From positions 1 to 41,188 of the forward strand of contig JAFVYW010000153.1 in assembly GCA_017508465.1 (NCBI GenBank): DNA of 41,188 bases, given 5' to 3'. The stretch comes from Clostridia bacterium. Its GTDB lineage: Bacteria > Bacillota > Clostridia > Oscillospirales > CAG-272. Made by a program: the position numbers and the translations under genes. Under the pieces are notes generated by a model. That model did not search any database and had not been told where the DNA came from. It worked only from the letters and a program-made list of their open reading frames with translations. This document shows, in pieces, positions 24,388 through 34,391 of this stretch (positions within the stretch are counted from its first letter, which is position 1; each line of letters opens with the position of its first letter).

Positions 24388-24435
24388 AAAAGCACCTGTG
24401 ATAGCGGAAAACCGTTTTTCACAGGTGCTTTTTTA
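24388..24435. terminator. Bidirectional terminator
   Basis: AAAGCACCTGTGA pairs with TCACAGGTGCTTT; flanking A and T runs serve both the esterase gene and the converging giant gene. Confidence 0.92.
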
Positions 24436-24443
24436 TTTGGAAA

Positions 24444-27400
24444 TCAGAAGAGTGCGTTTACACTCTCAACATAGGCACCCAGGCGCTCGATAAGAGAGGC
24501 GAGAGGTGCATCATTTTCCTTCGCGTAGTCATAATAAGCGCGAAGATTGAACGCGCCGCTCTTGTCGCCTATGGTATAGGTGACGGTTTCATAGAGCGTG
24601 TCGGGGGAGTGTTTGAGAATGAAGTATGTTTTGCCGTCGGAGACCTTCGTCTCGAAGGAGACTACCTCGTCGCCAATACGGAAGGTGGGCGTCGCATCTT
24701 CCATACCATCGGCAAGAACGAAGTAGAAGGTAGGACGCTCCGCAAGGCAAAGGCCTGCGCCCTGCATGCCACTATCCTTCGTTAAAGCGACAGAGGAAAG
24801 AGAGGTAAGCGTTTCTGGTGCATTCTTCGCGTTGTAATCTTCGCCAAGCACCTGATTGCGTACGGCTGCCGCGGCATTCGCCACGCGTGTATTTTCGTAG
24901 AAATACTTCGCGCTCTCGGCAAGATAAGAAATCATATTTGCGGCGAGCGCCTTTTCTTCCTCGCTTGCGCCATTCTTGTAGAACTGCTCGAGGTATCTCT
25001 GAATATTGATTTCATAAGTGCGTACCGAGCCGTCGGCGAGAACAATCTCGATGTGCTGATTTACAAATGCATCTTTTGCTACGGTGTCAAGCGTAAAGAT
25101 CTTGTAGCTTGTCGCGCCAGAAGCGTAGTCACGAAGTGTGTCAAAGGCAAATACCTTTTCGCCAACCTTGATGGATGTGATGCCCTTATCCTTTGCCAGA
25201 TAGAGATTATAGGAAAGTGAGTTTGCAATCACAATATTGTGAGAGACAATCACGCCTTCGTAAGCATAGGTGGGTGTTGTGGGAATGTAGAGATTGAGTA
25301 CAGGCGTGTCAAGATTTGCGACGCGAGGGGAAGTAATCTCGAGGCTCGAGAGGGTAAAGCCTGCGCCGCTTGCCGTGATGGTAATTGTGCTGACCTTGGT
25401 ATCGGCATCGGGGGTGAAGGTATAGGTAATCTTGTTGTCGACAGGGGTGACGGTCTTTTCGAATGCAGTGCCGTCTACCTTGATGGTGTAGGTCTTTGTG
25501 CCGTCAGATACGATAGCGCTCACACAGATAGGAGCATACTTCGGCAGGACACCTTCGCCATTTGCGAATGCGCCCGAGAAGGTTACCTTCGTGCCTTGCA
25601 CATTCAGTTTGCCATCGGTGAGAGCAACCTCACCGTCCGAGGTAACGCTTTCCATCAGCGCATCGCCTGTCAGGGCAAAGTTAAGATTGAGATAAGCGAG
25701 AGAGCCATCCTCTGCAACGACTACAAAGATGACCTTCTTGCCGAGGTTTTCGCGGATAAAGGTAGCAAGCTCGACCGTAGCATCACCCTTTTCATCGAAG
25801 GCGAAGTCAGCGAGAGGTGCTGCGCCATAGACCTGTTCGAGAAGCATTCCTGCGCCCTGTGCATTGGCAGGTGCATTCAGGAAGGTGAGTGTTTCGGGGA
25901 AGGCGAGACCGGAAAGTCCATACAGACGGAAGGTCTGTCCCTGGTGTTCGTTTGCATGAAGGGAAAGAGTTGCACCATGAATGTTCGTAATCGTCGAAAG
26001 ATCATATTCGAAATACGCCTTCTGTGCGCCCTCTTCGTTTTCGGGAGAGGAAACAACGAGGTTATCGCTGGACATCGTGCCCGAAGTGACAGAATTGCTC
26101 TTTCTTGCACCGATAAGCTCACCATTGTCGTCAATCGCGTTGCGATAGCATACGGCATTGTCAATAAACATAGCTACCTCGACCGAGCCGTCTGACTGAA
26201 CGCCGAAGTTCGAGAAGCGGAAACGGAAACCGAAGCCCTCGTTGCTCGTTCCCGAGTTGATATCGTCGACAAGTGCCTGGTTTACAGTAAATGTGCATGC
26301 ATATGTGGTCCATTTTCCTACATCGTCTGCTTCAATCACGCAAGCCTGTGCCGCGGGCATGCCGCTGATGGCGGAAGCATTGTGCGACTTTTTCGCGATA
26401 TCGACATTCAGCGTACCTGTTCCCATGGATTTCAGACGGAAAATGAAGGTGTATGTGTCACCGATATTCTCTTCTGTGATATTGGCGGTATCGATAAGAC
26501 CTGTGAGGAAGAAGCGGTTGTAGCTCTTGTTGTGAAGGACACGAAGAGAACCGCTGCCGCCTGGGTTGAGGTTTTCAAGGGTAGAATATGCGACACGGTA
26601 AAGCTTTGTGCCATTGGCATCCGTAAAGCTTTCAAATCCGTTGGCGAGTGCCTTGTTTGCCAATGCACCGCTGTCAAAGTTGTTTTCTGTACGGGAAACG
26701 GGACGGAATGTGTTTTCGCTCTCCTGTACCGAGTAATATCTCATATCGTCCACATACATTGTGGTATTCGCAAGCCCCTGGATACAGAAGTGGATAGGAC
26801 GCGCGTCACTTGTAATCTTGGAAACGCGATTGCCGACCATCTCCGAGGTGACCTCGAAGGTGTAATTGACAGTTGTCCATGTGTTTGCCTGTACATTCGT
26901 AATTATTTGCGCTTGAGCCACTTTGTTCGCTGCCGAACCATCGGATGTGCCTGCCGCCACCGTGGAAAGACCGACACGGAAGCCCGCGGTGGGAACGCTC
27001 GTCAGATAGAGTTTGAAGGAGACATGGAATTTCTTCCCGACATCTGCCGTGGTAAATGCACGCTCTGGGCTTTCAATGAGTTTAAGGAACTTATAAACAT
27101 TGTAGTTGCCCGAGGGAACTACGATCTTCATGCTGTTTCCGCTTACAGCGATGCTACTGTCTGCCGTCAGACCGTCATTTTCCATTTCCTCATGCTTCGC
27201 GTACGAACCCTGCATGTAGATGTCTTGCGTGTCATACACATTTTCAGCACGGCGTGTCGCCATGGTGAATGCCTCTTCGTTGAAGTCGAGGAAATTGATT
27301 GTCGTCTCGAGGGATGTGCTGTCTGCTTTCACCTGGAATGCGATTTCACCGGAGGTCTTTTCGGTGTCCGCCACAACAGCAAGGACAAGCGTATCCTTTC

Positions 27401-30400
27401 CTTGTGCCTTCAGGTCGAGAATGGCGCGCGTCAGACCAATCACACAGTCACTACCGGTAAATACATCAAAGCTGCCGAGTGCGCTCTGGTACATAACTGC
27501 CGTCTCGTCAATCGTACCGCTGACACGGTTGAGCGCGGGTGCGTTCAGGTAGTTGAGCTTTGCGATATCAAAAGTATCGCCCAGGGCATCGGGTTCAATC
27601 ACATATGCGCGGATAGCGCCTTCGCCACGGAGGACATTAAGTGCCACGGCATAAGGCGTGGTTGTTGTAAGTGAGGAAATATCAATGGTGAGGTAAGATA
27701 CGGCGTTATTGTAGCTTTGCATGCCGCTCGTCAGACCGCTGACAAGATAGCCGTCATTGTTGTCAAAGGTGTCGTTTTCGTATTTGCCACTCACGACATA
27801 GCCACCATTGACAGGAGCAAGTTTTTCTACCGTCGCGTTCTTGACGGCGAGCGTCGGCGCTATTGCATCATTGGTTCTTTCTTTGGAAATGGTAGGATCT
27901 ACCACCGTTTCCGTCACCTTCATATTGTCAATATAAACGCTCTCTTCGGAGATGACATTCTGCGCAGTGAGAAGGAAGAGCTGCGATTTTTGTATACTAC
28001 TCTTTACATAATCGGGATTATCAATGCGATAAGTCAGGGTGACGGTACGCCACTCGCCTGCCTTAAGGTATACCAGCGTGTGTGCTTCGTTGTAAAGATC
28101 GACGAAGTATTTACCGTCGGACTGCACATTGTTTTTCGGAAGTTGGACTCTCGCGTGGAAGGGGCGGTCAATGGTCGAATAGACATCAAAGGTAATGGTA
28201 TAGACGCGACCGAGATCGTCCTCGGTGAGCGTAGAACCGAACAGACCGTTGATTCTCGCTACCTGACCGACATTGAGACGCATAGCGGTGGTATGGTTGG
28301 GCGAGGTAACAAAGTTCTGCGAGGCGAATACGCCACGACCGTCCTCTGCTTCAAAATCACTTTCAAATACAGTGCTGATGCCACTTTCCCTGATAGCTTC
28401 TACATAGAAGACAGGGGATACGCCCGAGGGAAGAGAAGCGATATACTCGCCGACATCCACCTCGACAATTCCGCGTCCCGTGACACCTACCTCACAGATA
28501 GCGTCCCCGAGAGGCGCGTTCTTGTAATCGTCCGCATTCTCACATACAACACCGTAAATGCGAAGTCTGCCCGACGCTTCATTGGTAACGAAGAAGCGAA
28601 GGGAAGTGCCAAAGTTGTGAGTGATGTTCAGGGGATTGAATACGAAATAGATACCGTTTTTGCCCTCTTCTGTACCCTTAAGGGTAAAGGAACCGTCCGT
28701 GCTTTCTACCGTAGCCGCGGTGAACACTGTATCGAATTTTGTGCAGAAGGAGACGCTCTTTCTTGCTTTCAGGGCGTTACCATTGTCGTCCGTCAGTGTT
28801 TCGGGAACGAGTACGGTATAAATAGTGCCACCTTCAAGTCCTGATGGGTGGAAGGTCCATTCGTTGTTTGCATAGGCGCTTTCCCACCAGCCGTCTACAC
28901 TCTCACCCGTTACGGTGTTGATGACCTTGACTTTGTCCTTGATTTCCCATTCGGGAATTGAACCTGTGAACTTAACAATAATGTTATCTTTGACATCGAC
29001 TGCCGTTGTGCCATTCGTCGGGAGAATGTATTCGCACACGGAGGCTCTGCCGTACAGATGATAATCGCAGAAATCGAAGAGCGCCTGATACATATCATAG
29101 TCACGATCTTCGTTGTAACCATAAACTGTTGTATGTCCAACGCCCTCCATCGACATATCGAATGTCGCCACATTGAGCGAGCGAAGCGCGTTGAGCATGA
29201 GGTTCAGGTGCGTATCGTTGGTGAAGTTACCGTCGCTTTCGCCTTGTGTCAGAACGGTAGGTACATTGTCCTCATAAATGAAGTAGGTTGCACCGCCGTT
29301 GGACGAATAGACGAGATTGACGCCCGAAGGAATGGCAGAGCCATTCTGGTATGTAAGCCATGGTTGCGTGCCGGAGCATTCGCCTTTGTGACCGGAGATA
29401 TACTCTTCGTTGGGTTGCAGTTCGGGATGTGCCGTACCGAGCAGGTTGACTGCCGCGCCCTTGGAGTGTCCCCATGCACCGATTTTATCAAGATCGAATT
29501 TAAACAATTCAGGGTACATATCCGCGAGTGCGCGTACCTGGCGTACTGCCGCCGTCTGTGCCTGCACACCCGTCTTGAAACGGAGGGTAAAGGCGTTTCG
29601 TCTGCCACCCTCGCCCTCGAAATAACCGAAGTGGTCGGTTCTCGCCATGGGAGTATACGCGTGGTCGTAGTTGACAAACGCGTAGCCACGGAACATGAAG
29701 CCTGTCGAAATCGGACGGGTTGCCGTCTGGGTAGCATCGGAGCGGAGTTCTGATGAGGATGCGAGCATCATGACGGGCACTTCATTCACAGGATTTGTCG
29801 GGTAGGCGATGTCCGTGTAGAGGTTCATATCAATTCTGTCGCCGTTGGTCTTGACACAGTCCCAGAAGTCCTCTGCGATTGCATAGCGGATTTTTATTTC
29901 ACGCGTTTCTTCGTTTACCCATACGGCATCGTCGGAGACCTTTTTGTAAAGAGGCGTTACCGACGCGCCCTCTGCAAGCATCTCGCCTATGGTGTAAGTG
30001 TAATCGGCGTTCTGCGTATAGTATGCATAACCGTCACCCTGTGGAATACAACGGTTGCCCTCGGCATCCTGATAAACCTTCGTGCCGTCATACAGCTCCT
30101 TCTGTCCCCAGATGATGGTGACCTTATCGCCACGCGCGTAATCACCCGTGGTCCGTTTGAGGTCGATATTCCAGATGTCCATGATGTATTCGAGGATACC
30201 ATCAACACCATTCATCTCATAATTGAAGTATTGTACACCGCGCTTTAAGGAATAACCCGCGGGGAGAATGTAGTTATAATCCTTCCAGATTTCAAGAGCG
30301 CCTGTATAGGTTGCATACTTCGTACGAACGAGCTGAAGCGACCAGTCAAGGTCGGGCGTGTTTGCGCGTTTTTCATTCTTATAGTCGACCACCATAACGA

Positions 30401-30833
30401 CATAGCCCTGCGCGAGCAGGTCACGGATGATATCGACATCGCTCATCGTGCCATATCGTGTGGTGTTGGTGTTGATAACATAAAGCACCAGGGGCTTGCC
30501 CGTTTTTGAGAGCTTGACGGGATTTGGCTCCGTGGTATCGTAGAAATGCTCCATGGTATCCGCCGTTTCTGGTTCAGGAAGCACCGTCGCGTCATTGTAA
30601 ACGGTGATATCTACGGGAATGCCGATGTAACCGTCATTCGCCATTGTTGTTGTCTCACCGACCTGATAGTCCACGAGGGCATCGCGGATGGCAGGGAATT
30701 CGTCCGCCTTACCTTCCACCGTGCCACTTTCCTTGTAGACGGGTTCTTGCTTTACAATTGCCGCCGCACTTGTTGCAAACATGCCGAACAGCATAACTAT
30801 CGCGAGGATAACAGAAAGAATTCGTTTTTTCAT
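24444..30833 (-). CDS. Giant secreted alpha/beta hydrolase with multiple beta modules
   Basis: A 2129-residue exported protein (signal peptide residues 1-25, AAA end). Residues ~105-595 form an alpha/beta hydrolase with nucleophile GHSKG (Ser457), a candidate acid near Asp534 and His567 in GVGHTT. Residues ~600-700 resemble a Big_5 Ig-like domain. Then come three DNRLRE-like segments (first at ~700-830, the others between ~1080-1240 and ~1590-1720) alternating with three jelly-roll modules that end in YIDNMKV, YVDDMRYY and FIDNAVCY, like CBM4/9-type domains. The last ~290 residues match the end of the neighbouring 1091-residue protein. No LPXTG, SLH or dockerin is visible. ATG 30833 is preferred over an upstream Met because of the signal peptide and GAAAGGAAAA. 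It is probably a polysaccharide esterase; that is inference. Confidence 0.9.
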   Translation of the reverse strand: MKKRILSVILAIVMLFGMFATSAAAIVKQEPVYKESGTVEGKADEFPAIRDALVDYQVGETTTMANDGYIGIPVDITVYNDATVLPEPETADTMEHFYDTTEPNPVKLSKTGKPLVLYVINTNTTRYGTMSDVDIIRDLLAQGYVVMVVDYKNEKRANTPDLDWSLQLVRTKYATYTGALEIWKDYNYILPAGYSLKRGVQYFNYEMNGVDGILEYIMDIWNIDLKRTTGDYARGDKVTIIWGQKELYDGTKVYQDAEGNRCIPQGDGYAYYTQNADYTYTIGEMLAEGASVTPLYKKVSDDAVWVNEETREIKIRYAIAEDFWDCVKTNGDRIDMNLYTDIAYPTNPVNEVPVMMLASSSELRSDATQTATRPISTGFMFRGYAFVNYDHAYTPMARTDHFGYFEGEGGRRNAFTLRFKTGVQAQTAAVRQVRALADMYPELFKFDLDKIGAWGHSKGAAVNLLGTAHPELQPNEEYISGHKGECSGTQPWLTYQNGSAIPSGVNLVYSSNGGATYFIYEDNVPTVLTQGESDGNFTNDTHLNLMLNALRSLNVATFDMSMEGVGHTTVYGYNEDRDYDMYQALFDFCDYHLYGRASVCEYILPTNGTTAVDVKDNIIVKFTGSIPEWEIKDKVKVINTVTGESVDGWWESAYANNEWTFHPSGLEGGTIYTVLVPETLTDDNGNALKARKSVSFCTKFDTVFTAATVESTDGSFTLKGTEEGKNGIYFVFNPLNITHNFGTSLRFFVTNEASGRLRIYGVVCENADDYKNAPLGDAICEVGVTGRGIVEVDVGEYIASLPSGVSPVFYVEAIRESGISTVFESDFEAEDGRGVFASQNFVTSPNHTTAMRLNVGQVARINGLFGSTLTEDDLGRVYTITFDVYSTIDRPFHARVQLPKNNVQSDGKYFVDLYNEAHTLVYLKAGEWRTVTLTYRIDNPDYVKSSIQKSQLFLLTAQNVISEESVYIDNMKVTETVVDPTISKERTNDAIAPTLAVKNATVEKLAPVNGGYVVSGKYENDTFDNNDGYLVSGLTSGMQSYNNAVSYLTIDISSLTTTTPYAVALNVLRGEGAIRAYVIEPDALGDTFDIAKLNYLNAPALNRVSGTIDETAVMYQSALGSFDVFTGSDCVIGLTRAILDLKAQGKDTLVLAVVADTEKTSGEIAFQVKADSTSLETTINFLDFNEEAFTMATRRAENVYDTQDIYMQGSYAKHEEMENDGLTADSSIAVSGNSMKIVVPSGNYNVYKFLKLIESPERAFTTADVGKKFHVSFKLYLTSVPTAGFRVGLSTVAAGTSDGSAANKVAQAQIITNVQANTWTTVNYTFEVTSEMVGNRVSKITSDARPIHFCIQGLANTTMYVDDMRYYSVQESENTFRPVSRTENNFDSGALANKALANGFESFTDANGTKLYRVAYSTLENLNPGGSGSLRVLHNKSYNRFFLTGLIDTANITEENIGDTYTFIFRLKSMGTGTLNVDIAKKSHNASAISGMPAAQACVIEADDVGKWTTYACTFTVNQALVDDINSGTSNEGFGFRFRFSNFGVQSDGSVEVAMFIDNAVCYRNAIDDNGELIGARKSNSVTSGTMSSDNLVVSSPENEEGAQKAYFEYDLSTITNIHGATLSLHANEHQGQTFRLYGLSGLAFPETLTFLNAPANAQGAGMLLEQVYGAAPLADFAFDEKGDATVELATFIRENLGKKVIFVVVAEDGSLAYLNLNFALTGDALMESVTSDGEVALTDGKLNVQGTKVTFSGAFANGEGVLPKYAPICVSAIVSDGTKTYTIKVDGTAFEKTVTPVDNKITYTFTPDADTKVSTITITASGAGFTLSSLEITSPRVANLDTPVLNLYIPTTPTYAYEGVIVSHNIVIANSLSYNLYLAKDKGITSIKVGEKVFAFDTLRDYASGATSYKIFTLDTVAKDAFVNQHIEIVLADGSVRTYEINIQRYLEQFYKNGASEEEKALAANMISYLAESAKYFYENTRVANAAAAVRNQVLGEDYNAKNAPETLTSLSSVALTKDSGMQGAGLCLAERPTFYFVLADGMEDATPTFRIGDEVVSFETKVSDGKTYFILKHSPDTLYETVTYTIGDKSGAFNLRAYYDYAKENDAPLASLIERLGAYVESVNALF

Positions 30834-30856
30834 AAGTATTTTCCTTTCGTGAGCAA

Positions 30857-30886
30857 AATACGGCATATGCCCACATATGCCGTATT
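30857..30886 (-). other. Intercistronic hairpin between the two giant genes
   Basis: A perfect 13-bp stem, AATACGGCATATG/CATATGCCGTATT, has a 4-base loop. On the minus strand only a short T run follows. It may be a weak terminator or a processing/stability element within a two-gene transcript; no promoter is visible after it. Confidence 0.7.
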
Positions 30887-30914
30887 CAGAGATCAAAGAA
30901 CAGGAGGCTCGGGA

Positions 30915-33900
30915 TTACGCGATATAGTCTGCACATGCCATGAAATAGCCATACAGTGCATGCGCATAAGGTTCGGACACCGCCTTGCCTGCGATGTAGG
31001 TATCGAGGTTGTAGACGAGCGTATCATTTCCTGCGGTAACCGTCAGGTCTTGTGCCATGCGGTACGCGGGGACTTGAACCACGATGTACTTGAGTTCGAC
31101 ACCGTCCTTTATGATTATATCGCTGTATTCATCGTAAACTACACCGTTTACTGTCAATATGCCATCGTAGTCCGCTCTGACATAAAAGACAAAGCCGGGC
31201 GTCTGGTTGAGGTCGAGTGCCGCACCGCGCAGGTTTTCGTACTCGCCGATTTCCTTGACATTCTTTTCTTCCCACACATAAGGGGTAAAACCATTACTTT
31301 GGAGCAGAGCTTCAATTCTTGTGACACTCGCACCACCGAAGTAAACATTTGCCTTGTTGATGTAGTCCATCGTGTGAAGGACAAGAGCCTTTGTCTTTTC
31401 ATCGAGTTCGGTTTTCATCGCCGCCTCGGCATAGCCGACGAGGGAGATGTAGCGATCGACCATAACGGTTTTCTCACCGAGGTTTACCGAGAGGGAGACG
31501 AGCTTTGATTTGTGTGCATCCTTGGGCGCGAGGTCAGCGAAGGTAATCTTATAAAAGGATACTGCGCCTACCGTTTTTACTTCAAACTCGCCGACAGGCG
31601 TGCCATTGATGGAGACGATTTCATCCGTTGCGGGAATATATGCATGGAAGTCAATCGCCACATTCAGCGTGTAGTTTGCCGAGAGTGTTGCGCCACCGGT
31701 ATAGCGTGTGGTGTAGGTTGCATTTTCGCTCGCATATTCGGGAAGCGCTTCGTTGTATACAGGTGTATAGGTGTTGCCGTTCAGAGTAACCACAAACGCA
31801 TCCAGTGCGGGAACGCGAACAGGGGCGCCTGCTTGGTAAGAAACAACGACGGCATCATCGGGAAGTTCCCATGTGAGTTTTATTGCCTCTTCTTCAGGAA
31901 GAATGGCGAAGGTGCTTTCTCCGTCTGTACGGGCGAGAACATAACCCTCCTTCACGGTCAGGTTTTTACCAGATGTAAAGGCGTTTCCATAACTGTTGAC
32001 GCCTGTGACATTAGCCGTATCGAAGGTGCAACCTTCAAGCAGGGTGACCTGCTTTTTGACATCCCATTCGTCGGGGATGACATAATCGTCATTTGCGCCG
32101 TTGAGAAGCTTGTTGCTCTCGTCGGAATAGATATGATCGAAATTGAGGTTCACACCTTCAAAATGCGTATTTTTGAAGGTAACTGTGCCGAAGTACGCAC
32201 CTTGGAAGGTTGGTATCCTTGCGCCACCCTCTTCGCGGATTTGGTTGTCTGAAGCGAACAGAGGATATTCATTACCGCGCACGACAGAGTCTTCGACATG
32301 GAAATAGGAGCCATACGCGATAATACCGTTATTCATGGAGGTGGTATCGGAACTTAAAATTTTGTTTTCGTTGTAAGAAAGAATACCTTTGTGCGCGATG
32401 TTGATGTCGCAGTTCCTGAAGGTGAACTGCGTTATCGGTTTGTCTGCCTTCGTCGCATACGAATTGAGCTTGATGATAAATTTCGAAGTGGTGATATTCG
32501 CCGAATAAATCGAACAGTTTGTTGTTGCGCCATAGAAACTGTTGCTAAATTGGAAGAGTGCGGTCTGTGCTGTCAGGGTGAGGTTCTCGCGAGGATCATC
32601 TTCACGACCGAGGATAACGGTCGCGGAATAATTGTCCGCGAAGAAAAACATCGCGAGAGCGGAAGCACTACTGATGGCACCGCCTGTTTCCGAGGAATAA
32701 ATATGAAGTTTTCCACGAGGATAAAAGCGCGTGGTGCTGTCGGTTGCGGTCATCGCGAAGGTATGACCTTTCAGGTCAAGTGTCAGGTCACCATTCGGAC
32801 CAAGAGTTGCGCCCTTGGCGAGTTCGATGTCATTTGCTAAAGTGAGAAAGACGGGCTTTTTATAGTTGCTCGTGGCTTTGATATAGGAAATCAGGTCGTC
32901 GCCATTACGGACTGATCCGTCACCGATAAAGAGCGAGGTGCGCGTATCATCTGCAAGAAAGACCTGTGCATCGGGCATCGTGTAGTTGCTCGCCACAAGA
33001 CCAGAGCCGTCTTCCTTCACATAACTTGCATCAGCACCTGTGAAGGTGTTGATACCATGGAAGAAGATACGATTGCTACCGTCATAACCTGCCTCCGCAG
33101 CTGTGATATAATAGTCTGATGTACAGTTCTGTGTAGCGGACGCAGTTCCACCCTCGGGGAGATAGGGGTAGTTGGTATCATAAGTTACAGTACCATCTTC
33201 ATTCTCTACCTTATTGACATAAGTGTAGAACGCGCTGAAGTTTGGTTCGATGTTGGTAAAGGTGCAGTCACCGAAGGAGAGCGTACCGAAATATCTTCCG
33301 TTCAAACGCGCTGGATTTGCAAGGAAGTTCACGGCGCTTTCTGTTTTGGAGAGGAATGTGCAATTATCAAATGCAATCGCGCTGTTCATATTGAATGCAC
33401 CAACATTGGAGCTAAAACCACCTAAATTATGTGAAAGAAAACCGCCATCAAGGCTGAATGTCGCATCACTTGCGTTGATTTTCAAAGCGGAAGGCGTAGC
33501 CTGTGAATGCGAATTTACAGTGAGTGTCGCCTGTTTTTTGAGTGATTTGTAGGTGCCACCTTGGAAATTGATTTTACTGGTGCCTTTGGTACCATTGCCA
33601 AAAGCGATCATAGCATGATTGGACTCGACCGTCAGGAGCTTATCGTCATTGTTGGCACTGATGAAATTCATCGACGCGGTATGACCGCTACCCACTGCCA
33701 TAAACAGACCTTGATTTGCTGATGTGTTAGTATTTTTGACTGTACCTGCAGCGGTTGAAGTGCGGAAGGTCAGGGAAGTGTTGTTTTCGCTTACGGTTAA
33801 GCGCATTCCTAAAGAAAAGGTATAACCCGAGACATCAATGGTGAGTTTTACACCCGACTTCACGGCCATCTGTGCCGTTGTGCTGACATCCGAGGTGAGT

Positions 33901-34190
33901 TGAAGCGTTGTTTTCTTGCCAGAAACATGAATGTTCGTAAAGTCGGTTGTGAAGGTGTCATTGTTCGTCTTGACGACGACTTCAACGAGGTCGGTGCCGA
34001 CGGCTTCCGCTTTTGCCCACGCCTCTGCCAAGGTGTAAGCCACCGCCGTGTCGGGATTGATTGTCTCTCCGACGATAAGAACCGATGGCTCGGTACTCTC
34101 GGTTTCTGTCGCAAAAACTGTCAGAGCGAGGAGTGTCATAAGCATGCATAGAGATAGCATTAAGAAGAAGATTCTACAAATTTTTTTCAT
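30915..34190 (-). CDS. Secreted beta-helix protein with shared C-terminal module
   Basis: A 1091-residue exported protein with signal peptide (residues 1-27, ending VFA). Residues ~75-400 and ~420-720 look like two right-handed beta-helix regions, rich in short strands and Asn/Thr/Ser/Phe turns, with the recurring phrases RYFGTLSFGDCTFTNIEPNF and AYFGTVTFKNTHFEGVNLNF that mark a tandem duplication. The last ~255 residues, from NYTLNVAIDFHAYIP, match the end of the giant hydrolase in order and pattern (SFYKITF, KALVLHTMDYINKANVYF, GAALDLNQTPGFVFYV, YNLDTYIAG). No catalytic residues of pectate lyases are evident. It probably binds or displays at the cell surface. It precedes the giant hydrolase gene by 81 bp. 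Confidence 0.87.
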   Translation of the reverse strand: MKKICRIFFLMLSLCMLMTLLALTVFATETESTEPSVLIVGETINPDTAVAYTLAEAWAKAEAVGTDLVEVVVKTNNDTFTTDFTNIHVSGKKTTLQLTSDVSTTAQMAVKSGVKLTIDVSGYTFSLGMRLTVSENNTSLTFRTSTAAGTVKNTNTSANQGLFMAVGSGHTASMNFISANNDDKLLTVESNHAMIAFGNGTKGTSKINFQGGTYKSLKKQATLTVNSHSQATPSALKINASDATFSLDGGFLSHNLGGFSSNVGAFNMNSAIAFDNCTFLSKTESAVNFLANPARLNGRYFGTLSFGDCTFTNIEPNFSAFYTYVNKVENEDGTVTYDTNYPYLPEGGTASATQNCTSDYYITAAEAGYDGSNRIFFHGINTFTGADASYVKEDGSGLVASNYTMPDAQVFLADDTRTSLFIGDGSVRNGDDLISYIKATSNYKKPVFLTLANDIELAKGATLGPNGDLTLDLKGHTFAMTATDSTTRFYPRGKLHIYSSETGGAISSASALAMFFFADNYSATVILGREDDPRENLTLTAQTALFQFSNSFYGATTNCSIYSANITTSKFIIKLNSYATKADKPITQFTFRNCDINIAHKGILSYNENKILSSDTTSMNNGIIAYGSYFHVEDSVVRGNEYPLFASDNQIREEGGARIPTFQGAYFGTVTFKNTHFEGVNLNFDHIYSDESNKLLNGANDDYVIPDEWDVKKQVTLLEGCTFDTANVTGVNSYGNAFTSGKNLTVKEGYVLARTDGESTFAILPEEEAIKLTWELPDDAVVVSYQAGAPVRVPALDAFVVTLNGNTYTPVYNEALPEYASENATYTTRYTGGATLSANYTLNVAIDFHAYIPATDEIVSINGTPVGEFEVKTVGAVSFYKITFADLAPKDAHKSKLVSLSVNLGEKTVMVDRYISLVGYAEAAMKTELDEKTKALVLHTMDYINKANVYFGGASVTRIEALLQSNGFTPYVWEEKNVKEIGEYENLRGAALDLNQTPGFVFYVRADYDGILTVNGVVYDEYSDIIIKDGVELKYIVVQVPAYRMAQDLTVTAGNDTLVYNLDTYIAGKAVSEPYAHALYGYFMACADYIA

Positions 34191-34222
34191 TTTTCTCTCC
34201 TTTTTTGTGTATTTTCACTATC

Positions 34223-34251
34223 AGTATAACATGGCACAAGAGGCATTTCAA
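34223..34251 (-). promoter_or_regulatory. Promoter of the beta-helix / giant hydrolase pair
   Basis: On the minus strand: TTGAAA (34251-34246), a 17-bp spacer and TATACT (34228-34223), with TGt before the -10 box, then AAAAGGAGAG as ribosome site. Confidence 0.83.
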
Positions 34252-34289
34252 TACAATTTTTAAGAATAATTTGCAAAAAACAGACTTTT

Positions 34290-34335
34290 TTGAAAAGGAA
34301 AAGCCGTGTGGTTATAAGGAGAAAAACCACACGGC
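34290..34335 (-). terminator. Terminator of the alkaline phosphatase gene
   Basis: On the minus strand, GCCGTGTGGTT pairs with AACCACACGGC and is followed by TTTTCCTTTT. Confidence 0.9.
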
Positions 34336-34391
34336 AACTTGGTATATAAAAGAGTTTCAGATAGTGAAGATCTTGAGGGAGTCTGACCTTT

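Noticed and set aside
26382-28844. Two long plus-strand open frames inside the giant hydrolase gene
   Set aside because: They are shadows: Cys/His/Arg-rich products, no ribosome site, and opposite to a gene with clear domains.
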